DNA of 6,345 nucleotides, taken from the NCBI GenBank assembly GCA_021789355.1, contig JAJYJR010000351.1:1-6345 (forward strand), given 5' to 3'. The position numbers were made by a program, and so were the translations under genes. Source of the DNA: Chloroflexota bacterium. Lineage in GTDB: Bacteria; Chloroflexota; Limnocylindria; Limnocylindrales; CSP1-4. The notes under the pieces are model-generated. The model had not been told where the DNA came from and did no database searches. It saw only the letters and a list, made by a program, of their open reading frames with translations. Shown piece by piece: positions 1 through 6,160 of this stretch (positions are counted from its first letter, which is position 1; every line of letters starts with the position of its first letter).

Positions 1-68
1 CCGGCCGGTGCCGGCGCGACGGAGGCTGAACCCTCGTCGCGGTAGGCCTGGCTGGCCACCCGGGCGAG

Positions 69-1595
69 TCAGTGCGCCCCGGCGGCCACCCTCGCGGCGC
101 TCCGCTCGGCCTGCTTCGCCGCCTTCGCTTCCGCCTCCGCCTCGCCGGGTTCGGGTGGCGGAGGATAGTGGCCCGCCAGATAGGCGTCGATGGCGTGGGC
201 GGCACGCTTGCCGTCGCCCATCGCGAGGATGACCGTCGCCGCGCCCCGAACGATGTCCCCACCGGCGAAGACGCCCGGCATGCTGGTCATGCCGTGCTGG
301 TCGGTGAGGATGTAGCCCCACTGGTTGACCTGCAGCTCGGGGGCCGTGCGCGTCAGGAGCGGATTGCTGCGCGTCCCGATCGCCACCACCACCTCCTCGC
401 AGTCGATGGTGAACTCCGATCCCGGGATCGGCACCGGGCGGCGGCGCCCGGAGGCGTCCGGCTCCCCCAGCTCCATGCGGACACAGCGCAGGCCGGTGAC
501 CCAGCCCTTCTCGTCGCCGACCACCTCGACCGGCGCGACGAGGAAGTCGAAGCGGATCCCTTCCTGGTCCGCATGATGGACTTCCTCGACGCGCGCGGGC
601 ATCTCCTCGCGGCTGCGCCGGTAGACGCAGATCGCCTCGTCGGCGCCCAGCCGCTTCGCGGTGCGGACGGAATCCATGGCGACGTTCCCGCCACCGACCA
701 CGGCCACCCGGCGCCCCTTGAGGATCGGCGTGTCAGAGTCCGGGTTCCAGGCGCCCATCAGGTTGACGCGCGTCAGGTACTCGTTGGCCGAGTACACGCC
801 CTTCAGGTTCTCTCCGGGAACCTTCATGAAGACGGGCAGACCGGCACCCACCGCGATGAAGATCGCGTCGAACATGTCGCGCAGCTCGGGCAGGGTGTAG
901 GTCTTGCCGACGATCGTGTTGGGGCGGATCTCGACGCCCTTCTCGACCAGCCGGTCGACCTCCGCCTGGACGATGTCCTTGGGCAGCCGGAACTCGGGGA
1001 TCCCGTAGATCAGGACGCCGCCGGGTGCGTGGAACGCCTCGAAGATGGTGACCTGGTGCCCGGTCTTGACCAGTTCGCCCGCCGCGGTGAGCCCGGCCGG
1101 CCCCGACCCGATGATCGCGACCCGCTTGCCACTCGCCCCGTACGAGGTGTGCTCGAGCCCGTCGGCGTGCTCGTTGGCCCAGTCCGCCACGAAGCGCTCC
1201 AGGTAGCCGATCGCCACCGGCTTGCCGGTCTTGGCGCGGAGACAGACCTGCTCGCACTGCGTCTCCTGCGGACAGACCCGGCCGGTCACGCAGGGGAGGG
1301 CGTTGTCGTCAAGGAGCGACTCGGCGGCGCCCTTCATGTCGCCCTGCGTCAGGTGCTCGATGAAGCGCGGGATGTTGACGCGGACCGGGCAGCCGTCCAC
1401 GCAGTACGGCTTGGGGCACTGGAGGCAGCGCTCGGCCTCGATGAACGCGAGTTGCTCGGTGAGGCCCAGGTTGACCTCGCGGAAGTTGGTGCTGCGGAGG
1501 ATCGCGTCCTGCTCGGGCATGAGCTGGCGCTCGATCTTCATCCGCTCCTTCTTGCTGAGCACAGGGCGCTCGCCCTGGGTCGGCTGGTCGGTCAC
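69..1595 (-). CDS. nfnB: NfnB: large subunit of NADH-dependent ferredoxin:NADP+ oxidoreductase (GltD-like)
   Basis: This is the large subunit of the cytosolic electron-bifurcating NfnAB complex, which couples NADH and reduced ferredoxin to reduction of two NADP+. The 508-residue product has an N-terminal iron-sulfur domain with Cys57, 60, 65, 69 and Cys102, 108, 114, 118, enough for two [4Fe-4S] clusters. Glu111, in CPQETQC, sits where the family can use a Glu ligand. The FAD motif IIGSGPAGL is at 161-169, the NADPH motif VGGGNVAMD at 300-308, and the second FAD contact FAGGDIVRG at 443-451. The Pro/Glu/Ala-rich tail, about 478-508, looks unstructured. I chose GTG at 1595 because it overlaps the nfnA stop as GTGA and has AAGGTGG about 10 nt upstream. 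An in-frame GTG at 1616 is possible but less likely. GltD of glutamate synthase shares the fold, but no gltB is adjacent while an NfnA partner is. SudA of sulfide dehydrogenase is a synonym-level alternative. Confidence 0.9.
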   Translation of the reverse strand: MTDQPTQGERPVLSKKERMKIERQLMPEQDAILRSTNFREVNLGLTEQLAFIEAERCLQCPKPYCVDGCPVRVNIPRFIEHLTQGDMKGAAESLLDDNALPCVTGRVCPQETQCEQVCLRAKTGKPVAIGYLERFVADWANEHADGLEHTSYGASGKRVAIIGSGPAGLTAAGELVKTGHQVTIFEAFHAPGGVLIYGIPEFRLPKDIVQAEVDRLVEKGVEIRPNTIVGKTYTLPELRDMFDAIFIAVGAGLPVFMKVPGENLKGVYSANEYLTRVNLMGAWNPDSDTPILKGRRVAVVGGGNVAMDSVRTAKRLGADEAICVYRRSREEMPARVEEVHHADQEGIRFDFLVAPVEVVGDEKGWVTGLRCVRMELGEPDASGRRRPVPIPGSEFTIDCEEVVVAIGTRSNPLLTRTAPELQVNQWGYILTDQHGMTSMPGVFAGGDIVRGAATVILAMGDGKRAAHAIDAYLAGHYPPPPEPGEAEAEAKAAKQAERSAARVAAGAH

Positions 1596-2428
1596 TGGGC
1601 GGCCCCCACCTTGCACGCCTCGCGGTGCGCGAGGGCTTCCTGTTCGAACGCGCGGTACGTGGTCAGGCGGTCCGCCAGCAGGCGGAAGTCCACCAGGTGT
1701 CCGTCGAACTCGGGACCGTCCACGCAGGCGTAGCGGGTCTCACCGCCCACCTCCACCCGGCAGCCACCGCACATGCCGGTCCCGTCGATCATGATCGAGT
1801 TCAGCGACACCACCGTGTGGACGCCGTACGGCCGCGTCATCTCGGAGACGGCCCGCATCATCGGCACGGGGCCCACGGCGAAGATCGCGTCGATGCCGCC
1901 CCGGTCCAGGAGGTCCTTGAGCGCCTCGGTGACGAAGCCCGGCCGGCCGTAGCTCCCGTCGTCCGTGCAGGTCACCACGTCGCCGTAGCGACCCAGCTCC
2001 TCCTCCATGATCACCCACTCGCGGGAGCGGCCCCCGATGACGCTGGTCACGGAGAGTCCGCGCCGGTGCAGCTCCTGGGCGATCGGCAGGATCACCGCGG
2101 TCCCGACGCCGCCGCCCACGCACACGGTATGTCCCGACTCGGGCAGATCGGTGGGGTGACCGAGCGGACCGGCGATGTCCTGGATCGCCTGCCCGACATC
2201 GAGGTCCACGAGGTCGGCCGTGCTCTTCCCGATCGACTGGATGACCAGCGTGATGGTCCCGGCGCCGGGGTTGGCGTCGGCGATGGTCAGCGGGATGCGT
2301 TCGGCTCCGGGTCCCAGGCGCACGATCACGAACTGGCCGGGCTTCCGGATCTCGGCGATGCGCGGGGCGCTGACCCTGAACAGGGTGACGTTCGGCGAGA
2401 GCTGTCGCTTCTCGAGGATCTGGTGCAT
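1592..2428 (-). CDS. nfnA: NfnA: small FAD/[2Fe-2S] subunit of NADH-dependent ferredoxin:NADP+ oxidoreductase (PyrK/SudB-like)
   Basis: This 278-residue protein is the NAD(H)-binding small subunit partnering NfnB. An FNR-like beta-barrel FAD domain comes first, with GQFVIVRL at 31-38 and RIPLTIAD at 44-51. A nucleotide-binding domain follows, with CVGGGVGTAVILPIAQEL at 103-120 and AVGPVPMM at 184-191. The C-terminal iron-sulfur motif has Asp215, Cys220, Cys223 and Cys235. PyrK, the related dihydroorotate dehydrogenase subunit, has a Cys at the position of Asp215 (C-x4-C-x2-C). Asp there matches the Asp-ligated [2Fe-2S] cluster known for NfnA, which argues for NfnA over PyrK. No pyrD is adjacent. 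The ATG start has AGGA 6 nt upstream, and the stop overlaps the nfnB start by 4 nt, so the two subunits are probably translationally coupled. SudB (sulfide dehydrogenase, NADPH:polysulfide reduction) is the alternative name in some lineages and cannot be excluded from sequence. Confidence 0.88.
   Translation of the reverse strand: MHQILEKRQLSPNVTLFRVSAPRIAEIRKPGQFVIVRLGPGAERIPLTIADANPGAGTITLVIQSIGKSTADLVDLDVGQAIQDIAGPLGHPTDLPESGHTVCVGGGVGTAVILPIAQELHRRGLSVTSVIGGRSREWVIMEEELGRYGDVVTCTDDGSYGRPGFVTEALKDLLDRGGIDAIFAVGPVPMMRAVSEMTRPYGVHTVVSLNSIMIDGTGMCGGCRVEVGGETRYACVDGPEFDGHLVDFRLLADRLTTYRAFEQEALAHREACKVGAAQ
1603..1612 (-). promoter_or_regulatory. Ribosome binding site deciding the nfnB start
   Basis: On the minus strand AAGGTGGGGG lies inside the 3' end of nfnA, 7-10 nt before the GTG at 1595. 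It supports that start, which overlaps the nfnA TGA, over the in-frame GTG at 1616, which lies upstream of this site. Confidence 0.6.
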
Positions 2429-2586
2429 CGATATTCCTGTGCTGCGGTTCCGCTAAATGCATAGTGCGGTGCGAAGGGTTCGGCGGCGACCCACCAGAGT
2501 TCGCATAGGCGCGGGCCGAAGGTCACGAGGGCCCTGCCCGCCCGGGGAGGTGGCAGGACGAGTCGCAAAGGCCCGCACGGTGCGCG
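2429..2586 (-). promoter_or_regulatory. Intergenic leader between the FNR gene and nfnA, probable nfnA promoter region
   Basis: This 158-bp gap is long for an otherwise tightly packed strand, so nfnAB is probably its own transcription unit. The part nearest nfnA, about 2430-2465, is markedly less GC-rich than its surroundings. It contains TATGCA (minus strand, 2463-2458), a possible -10 element about 30 bp before the ATG, but I see no convincing -35. Nearer the FNR stop, CCTGCC (2533-2538) and GGCAGG (2552-2557) could form a 6-bp stem with a 13-nt loop. No U-tract follows it, so it is a weak terminator candidate for the FNR gene. Short ORFs here are shadows of flanking genes. Confidence 0.35.
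2435..2438 (-). promoter_or_regulatory. Ribosome binding site of nfnA
   Basis: AGGA on the minus strand sits 6 nt before the ATG at 2428, a standard spacing. It supports the first ATG as the nfnA start. Confidence 0.6.
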
Positions 2587-3441
2587 TCAGCCGTGGCTCG
2601 CCAGTTCCATCGCGCGGGCGGGGACACCTCCGCCGGCCTGGAGGCCACCCATGAGCGCCGCGTCCTTGCCCTTCGGCCAGTACAGCTCCTTCTTGACGTG
2701 CGGTTCCGGGAGGCCGTGGCCGTGCAGGACCGCCTCGGTCTTGAGGATCATCTCGGGGTTGCCGCAGATGTAGACCACGGTCCGGTCGGGGACGATGCCG
2801 TGCTCCGCGCACACGTCGTCCAGGATCGTCTCGACGCGGCCGGTCCGCCCCCGCCAGCCGGCGTTCTCGGCCGCGGCCGGCCTGGAGACGGTGGGCACGT
2901 ACGTGATCGGCAGGCCGTCGCGCTGGTATCGCTCGAGCTCGCGGCGGTAGCCGAGCTCACGCGCGTACGAGACCCCGTGCGCGACGATGGTGCGCCTGGG
3001 CTTCCCGTCGATCAGGCCCGTGCGGATCATCGAGATGAACGGCGAAATCCCGGTCCCGGTCGACACGAAGAGATGGGTACGGTCATCGTCCGGTTCCAGC
3101 ATGAACCTTCCCTTGGGGCCCGTCAGGCGCATCGGGTGCCCGACGGGCAGCCGCCACAGCAGCGTGGTGAAGCGCAGGATCGGCACCAGGCGGACGTAGA
3201 ACTCGTACCCGTCCGCGGCCGTTCGCGGCGACGAGGCGACGGAATAGGGGCGCTGGACGAGCCGGCCGTCGGCGAAGACGCCGATGGTCAGGTACTGGCC
3301 CGGCTCGAACGGGACGGGTTCGCCCCGGCGCCGCACCCAGAAGTACGCCAGGTCGTCGGTCTCGTCCTCGCGGCGGACGAGCTCCGCGTTGTACCGCTCG
3401 GACGCGGAGTCGATGACGCGGGTGTCATCGGGCATGGTCAT
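2587..3441 (-). CDS. fpr: Ferredoxin--NADP+ reductase (single-FAD FNR family)
   Basis: This 284-residue flavoprotein is predicted to move electrons between NADPH and ferredoxin or flavodoxin in the cytosol. It has an N-terminal FAD barrel with the RPYSVAS flavin motif (64-70; R-x-Y-S-x-x-S) and GPKGRF (108-113), which contacts the FAD pyrophosphate. A Rossmann-like NAD(P) domain follows, with STGTGISPFISMI (127-139) and VYICGNPEM (223-231). The KELYW segment near 251-255 corresponds to the usual bacterial FNR C-terminus. About 29 further Gly/Ala-rich residues follow, an unusual tail. ATG at 3441 is preferred because AAGGGAGGTG lies 10 nt upstream. A second ATG at 3435 is possible but worse spaced. 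The reading frame stays open into galK, but that upstream part is antisense-like noise. It is unrelated in fold to NfnB, so this would be a second ferredoxin/NADP route beside nfnAB. A general flavin oxidoreductase of the family that uses another acceptor is the main alternative. Confidence 0.82.
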   Translation of the reverse strand: MTMPDDTRVIDSASERYNAELVRREDETDDLAYFWVRRRGEPVPFEPGQYLTIGVFADGRLVQRPYSVASSPRTAADGYEFYVRLVPILRFTTLLWRLPVGHPMRLTGPKGRFMLEPDDDRTHLFVSTGTGISPFISMIRTGLIDGKPRRTIVAHGVSYARELGYRRELERYQRDGLPITYVPTVSRPAAAENAGWRGRTGRVETILDDVCAEHGIVPDRTVVYICGNPEMILKTEAVLHGHGLPEPHVKKELYWPKGKDAALMGGLQAGGGVPARAMELASHG

Positions 3442-3451
3442 CGCGGCGCGG

Positions 3452-3461
3452 CACCTCCCTT
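3452..3461 (-). promoter_or_regulatory. Strong ribosome binding site of the FNR gene
   Basis: AAGGGAGGTG on the minus strand is close to a full anti-16S match. It lies 10 nt before the ATG at 3441 and decides that start. Confidence 0.75.
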
Positions 3462-3501
3462 GATCGGGACGCCTCCGGGTCGTCCTCTCGTGGATGCCAG
3501 A

Positions 3502-3507
3502 AGTGTA
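3502..3507 (-). promoter_or_regulatory. Candidate -10 element of the FNR promoter
   Basis: TACACT on the minus strand, about 60 bp before the FNR start, lies within the 82-bp gap after galK. The surrounding 10-mer CGTACACTTC also occurs upstream of the divergent lactonase gene at a similar distance from its start. No good -35 is visible 16-18 bp upstream. If real, the FNR gene is transcribed separately from galK. Confidence 0.4.
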
Positions 3508-3523
3508 CGGCGTGGTGTCCGCC

Positions 3524-4804
3524 TCAGCCTGGCGGAACCAGTCCCACACCGTCGGCCGCCTCCACGAGGAACACCCGGGGCGTGAGCCCGGTCCGTCGCG
3601 GGTACTCGTCGAGGACCGTGTCGCGGAGCCGCGCCCCGGCACCCCGTTCGACGAGCGAGATCGTGCAGCCGCCGAACCCGGCGCCGGTCATGCGCGAGGC
3701 GATCACGCCGGGTGTCCGGAGGGCGATGTCGACCATCGCGTCCAGCTCGGGGGAGCTCACCTCGTACAGATCGCGCAGCGAGGCGTGGCTCTCGGCGAAG
3801 CATCGCCCGACCGTGGCGAGGTCGCCAGCTGCCAGCGCGTCGACCGTCTCCCGGACCCGCTCGTTCTCGCGGACCACGTGCTCGCAGCGCCGGTAGGTCT
3901 CGCCGTCGAGCCGGTCGCGGACCGACTCGAGCATCCCGGGCGTCACGTCGCGGAGGGCGTGGATCGAGGAATCCGTGGCATGCAGCACGGCGACGGCCGC
4001 CTCGCACTGTGCGCGCCGGGCGTTGTACTGGGAGGCGCTCAGGCGCCGGGGGGATCCGGTGTCGCACACCACCAGCCCGCACCGGTCCAGCGGCAGCGGC
4101 ACCGGACGCCACTCGAGCGTGCGGCAGTCGAGCAGGATCGCGCTGCCCGCTCGCCCCAGCGATTCCGCGGCCTGGTCCATCAGCCCGCAGTTGACGCCCA
4201 CGTACGCGTTCTCCGCGCGCTGGCAGATTCGCGCCAGCGTCATCCCGTCGACGGCTCCGCCGGCGGGCTCGGTGAGGGCCCACGCGGACGCGAGCTCGAG
4301 GGCCGCCGACGAGGACAGCCCCGCCGACGTCGGGATCGTGCTCGCGAGTAACCCGCGGAATCCGCGCGTCGGCACCCCGGCCTCGTGCAGGGCCCAGGCC
4401 GTCCCGGCGACATAGTCGATCCAGGTTGCGGTCCGCGGCCCGATGGCCTCGAGATCGAACCCCGCCCGCTCGCCCGTTTCCGCCAGCACGATCTCGACCC
4501 GCCGGTCCCGGGCCGGCGCCAGCGCGATGCGCAGCTCCAGGTCGATGGCGGCCGGCAGCACGAAGCCCTCGTTGTAGTCGGTGTGCTCGCCGATCAGGTT
4601 GACGCGGCCCGGCGCCCGGACGACGCGCACGGAACCGGGATCCGCGTGCGCCAGCGGCTCGATCCCGGCCAGCGCCTGCCGGAGCGAGCCGGGATCCGCG
4701 GGATCGACCGGGATCGGGGCCAGGCCGTGGTGCCGTGTGCCCTGCCCGGAGACCGGGCCGGCCGGCACAGGCGCGGTCTCCGGCGTGCGGCCCGCCCCGC
4801 TCAC
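3524..4804 (-). CDS. galK: Galactokinase
   Basis: This GHMP-family kinase phosphorylates alpha-D-galactose with ATP to galactose-1-phosphate, the first committed Leloir step, in the cytosol. The 426-residue product carries the galactokinase signature GRVNLIGEHTDY (66-77), the ATP-binding GHMP motif PTSAGLSSSAALE (158-170), the CGLMDQ segment with the expected catalytic Asp210 (Arg67 is its usual partner), and the third GHMP motif RMTGAGFGGC (371-380). All key motifs are present, so it looks functional. I chose GTG at 4804 because it overlaps the galT-remnant stop as GTGA and has GAGGG about 8 nt upstream. This leaves a Pro/Gly-rich N-terminal extension of roughly 40 residues compared with usual galactokinases of about 380-390. 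The next in-frame GTG, residue 13, would not remove it. Its normal partner galT is broken immediately upstream, so both its expression signal and its pathway context are disturbed. Confidence 0.92.
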   Translation of the reverse strand: MSGAGRTPETAPVPAGPVSGQGTRHHGLAPIPVDPADPGSLRQALAGIEPLAHADPGSVRVVRAPGRVNLIGEHTDYNEGFVLPAAIDLELRIALAPARDRRVEIVLAETGERAGFDLEAIGPRTATWIDYVAGTAWALHEAGVPTRGFRGLLASTIPTSAGLSSSAALELASAWALTEPAGGAVDGMTLARICQRAENAYVGVNCGLMDQAAESLGRAGSAILLDCRTLEWRPVPLPLDRCGLVVCDTGSPRRLSASQYNARRAQCEAAVAVLHATDSSIHALRDVTPGMLESVRDRLDGETYRRCEHVVRENERVRETVDALAAGDLATVGRCFAESHASLRDLYEVSSPELDAMVDIALRTPGVIASRMTGAGFGGCTISLVERGAGARLRDTVLDEYPRRTGLTPRVFLVEAADGVGLVPPG

Positions 4805-5190
4805 GCCTCTGCCCTCGCCACGCGCGGGGCGGGATGCTCGACGATGGTGGGTCCCGGCAGCGCCGCCAGCCGGCGCGCGCTCTCCTCCGGCAGCGTGTCG
4901 TTGAGGAAGAGCCCGGTCGCCGTCTCGACGGACGCCCGGATCCTGGTCAGGTCGCGCGAGCGCTGGGGCGGGTAGAACTCCACGGCCAGGTGCCAGTCCT
5001 CCTCCGCGCCGGACGCCTCGAGCGCCCCCATCATGTACGGAGGTCGTCGCCGTACAGCGCCCCATAGCGTACGACCACCTCGCGCAGCGCCGCCTCCCGG
5101 TCCCGCTGCTCGTCGGGGCCGAGGTCCGCGAACCGCCCGAGGCCGTGTCGCCTCGCACGGACGTGCGCCTCGATGGGCCAGCGCGGCGCG
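4801..5190 (-). pseudogene. galT: galT remnant: C-terminal third of galactose-1-phosphate uridylyltransferase, 5'-truncated and frameshifted
   Basis: Two minus-strand frames together encode the C-terminal end of GalT. The upstream piece starts near PRWPIEAHV (about 5190) and runs through a helix ending VVVRYGALYGDDL at 5040, then hits TGA at 5031-5033. The downstream piece begins PYMMGALEAS (codon CCG at 5040-5038) and continues through EFYPPQRS and FLNDTLPEES to the stop at 4801. One extra C at about 5039-5040 would join them as DDL-PYMM, the family's usual order, so this reads as a -1 deletion in a C run or a sequencing error. Roughly the first 220 residues, including the catalytic HxH motif, are absent. 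The divergent lactonase gene occupies that place. No plausible start codon or RBS is seen near the truncated end. The remaining part also lacks His where the family usually has metal-binding His (PYMMGAL instead of PYxMGxH). Identification as GalT rests on these conserved blocks and on adjacency to galK. Confidence 0.75.
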
Positions 5191-5210
5191 GCTCCATCCG
5201 ACCGGCGACG

Positions 5211-5216
5211 TACACT
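5211..5216 (+). promoter_or_regulatory. Candidate -10 element of the lactonase promoter
   Basis: TACACT lies 55 bp before the ATG of the lactonase gene, inside CGTACACTTC (5209-5218). The same 10-mer precedes the FNR gene. The expected -35 position falls in GC-rich sequence with no recognisable hexamer. The element sits just outside the recognisable galT remnant. Confidence 0.4.
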
Positions 5217-5252
5217 TCCGCGCTGTCGGGCGCCCGGACGGGCGACGGCGAC

Positions 5253-5263
5253 GGAGGAGGGAG
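5253..5263 (+). promoter_or_regulatory. Ribosome binding site of the lactonase gene
   Basis: GGAGGAGGGAG ends 8 nt before the ATG at 5272 and fixes that start over the in-frame ATG at 5173, which lies inside the antisense galT remnant. Confidence 0.75.
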
Positions 5264-5271
5264 CACGCGAG

Positions 5272-6159
5272 ATGGACGCGCGGGGGCGATGGCCCTCCGC
5301 CGAGCTCGTGCTGGATGCACGGGCCAGGCTCGGCGAGGGCCCCCAGTGGGATGAGCGGCGGCACGTCCTGGTCTGGGTGGACATTCTTGCCCCGTCGGTG
5401 CACGCCTACCGTCCCGAGGACGGGTCGGACACGGTCACCCCGGTGCCGCTGCCGGTGGGAGCCGTCGCGCTGCGCGAACCGGAGGGCCTGCTGCTCGCGC
5501 TCGAGGATGGCTTCTGGGTGCGCGATGCAGGCGGCCGCATGCGGCGCCTGGCCGCCGTGGAGGCGGACGACCGCTCGACCCGGATGAACGACGGCCGGGT
5601 CGACCCCGCGGGCCGCTTCTACTGCGGGACCATGGCCTACGACGAGCGGCCCGGCGCGGCCGCGCTGTACCGGCTCGATCCCGACGGGCGGGTCTCGCGC
5701 GTGCTCGAGGGGGCCACGATCTCCAACGGCATCGACTGGAGCCCCGACGGGGGGACCTGCTGGTACATCGACACCCCCACCCGCGGGGTGGACGCCTTCG
5801 ACTACGTGCGGGAGACCGGCGAACTGCGCAACCGGCGGCGGGTGATCTCGATCCCCGACGGGCAGGGCTGGCCGGACGGTCTCACCGTCGACGGCGAGGG
5901 GTATGTGTGGGTCGCCTTCTGGGGCGGCTGGTGCGTCCGGCGGTTCGCGCCGGATGGGACGTTCGACCGGGAGATCCGCCTGCCGGTTGCGCAGGTGACA
6001 AGCTGTACCTTCGGCGGCGACCGGCTCGACGAGCTCTACATCACCACCGCCTGGAACGGGCTGCCCGACGCCGAACGCGCCGCGCAGCCACTCGCGGGGG
6101 GCCTGTTCCGGGCGCGCCCCGGCGTTGCCGGGCTGCCGGCCCGCCGCTTCCGCGGCTAG
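5272..6159 (+). CDS. SMP-30/gluconolactonase-family sugar lactonase
   Basis: This 295-residue protein is a predicted six-bladed beta-propeller metalloenzyme that opens sugar-acid lactones (such as glucono-, galactono- or arabinono-lactone) to the free acids. It is probably cytosolic, since no signal peptide is seen. The family metal ligands are visible: Glu22 in LGEGPQWDE, Asn152 in ISNGIDWSPDG, and Asp202 in WPDGLTVDGEGYVWVAFWGG. The substrate-site residues Arg104 and Asn106 occur in RMNDGRVDPAGRFYCGTM, and Asp124 takes the place of a Glu in the animal enzyme. The length matches the family. The ATG at 5272 follows a strong Shine-Dalgarno sequence, and homology begins within about 20 residues. 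It diverges from the galT/galK strand. A role in oxidative galactose or pentose breakdown is suggested only by position, because no sugar dehydrogenase or dehydratase is in the window. The exact substrate cannot be read from the sequence, so I give no symbol. Confidence 0.88.
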   Translation: MDARGRWPSAELVLDARARLGEGPQWDERRHVLVWVDILAPSVHAYRPEDGSDTVTPVPLPVGAVALREPEGLLLALEDGFWVRDAGGRMRRLAAVEADDRSTRMNDGRVDPAGRFYCGTMAYDERPGAAALYRLDPDGRVSRVLEGATISNGIDWSPDGGTCWYIDTPTRGVDAFDYVRETGELRNRRRVISIPDGQGWPDGLTVDGEGYVWVAFWGGWCVRRFAPDGTFDREIRLPVAQVTSCTFGGDRLDELYITTAWNGLPDAERAAQPLAGGLFRARPGVAGLPARRFRG

Positions 6160-6160
6160 C

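Noticed and set aside
1..59. Minus-strand GTG at 59 opening a frame (ASQAYRDEGSASVAPAPA) that stays open to the left edge, possibly the next gene after nfnB.
   Set aside because: Only 19 codons are visible, no clear RBS precedes it, and it is in frame with the nfnB stop, so it could equally be read-through noise in GC-rich DNA.
69..1595. Glutamate synthase small subunit (gltD) as the identity of the first gene.
   Set aside because: The overlapping upstream gene encodes the NfnA/SudB-type subunit and no glutamate synthase large subunit is present.
72..1733. Long plus-strand open frame opposite nfnB.
   Set aside because: It is the antisense shadow of nfnB. Its product is Arg/Asp/His-rich with no recognisable motif, as expected from GC-rich third-position bias.
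2533..2557. CCTGCC/GGCAGG inverted repeat as a terminator after the FNR gene.
   Set aside because: The stem is only 6 bp with a 13-nt loop and no T-run follows, so I mention it only within the intergenic entry.
2593..3585. 330-codon plus-strand open frame opposite the FNR gene.
   Set aside because: The opposite strand has unambiguous FAD and NADP motifs and a strong RBS. This frame has none.
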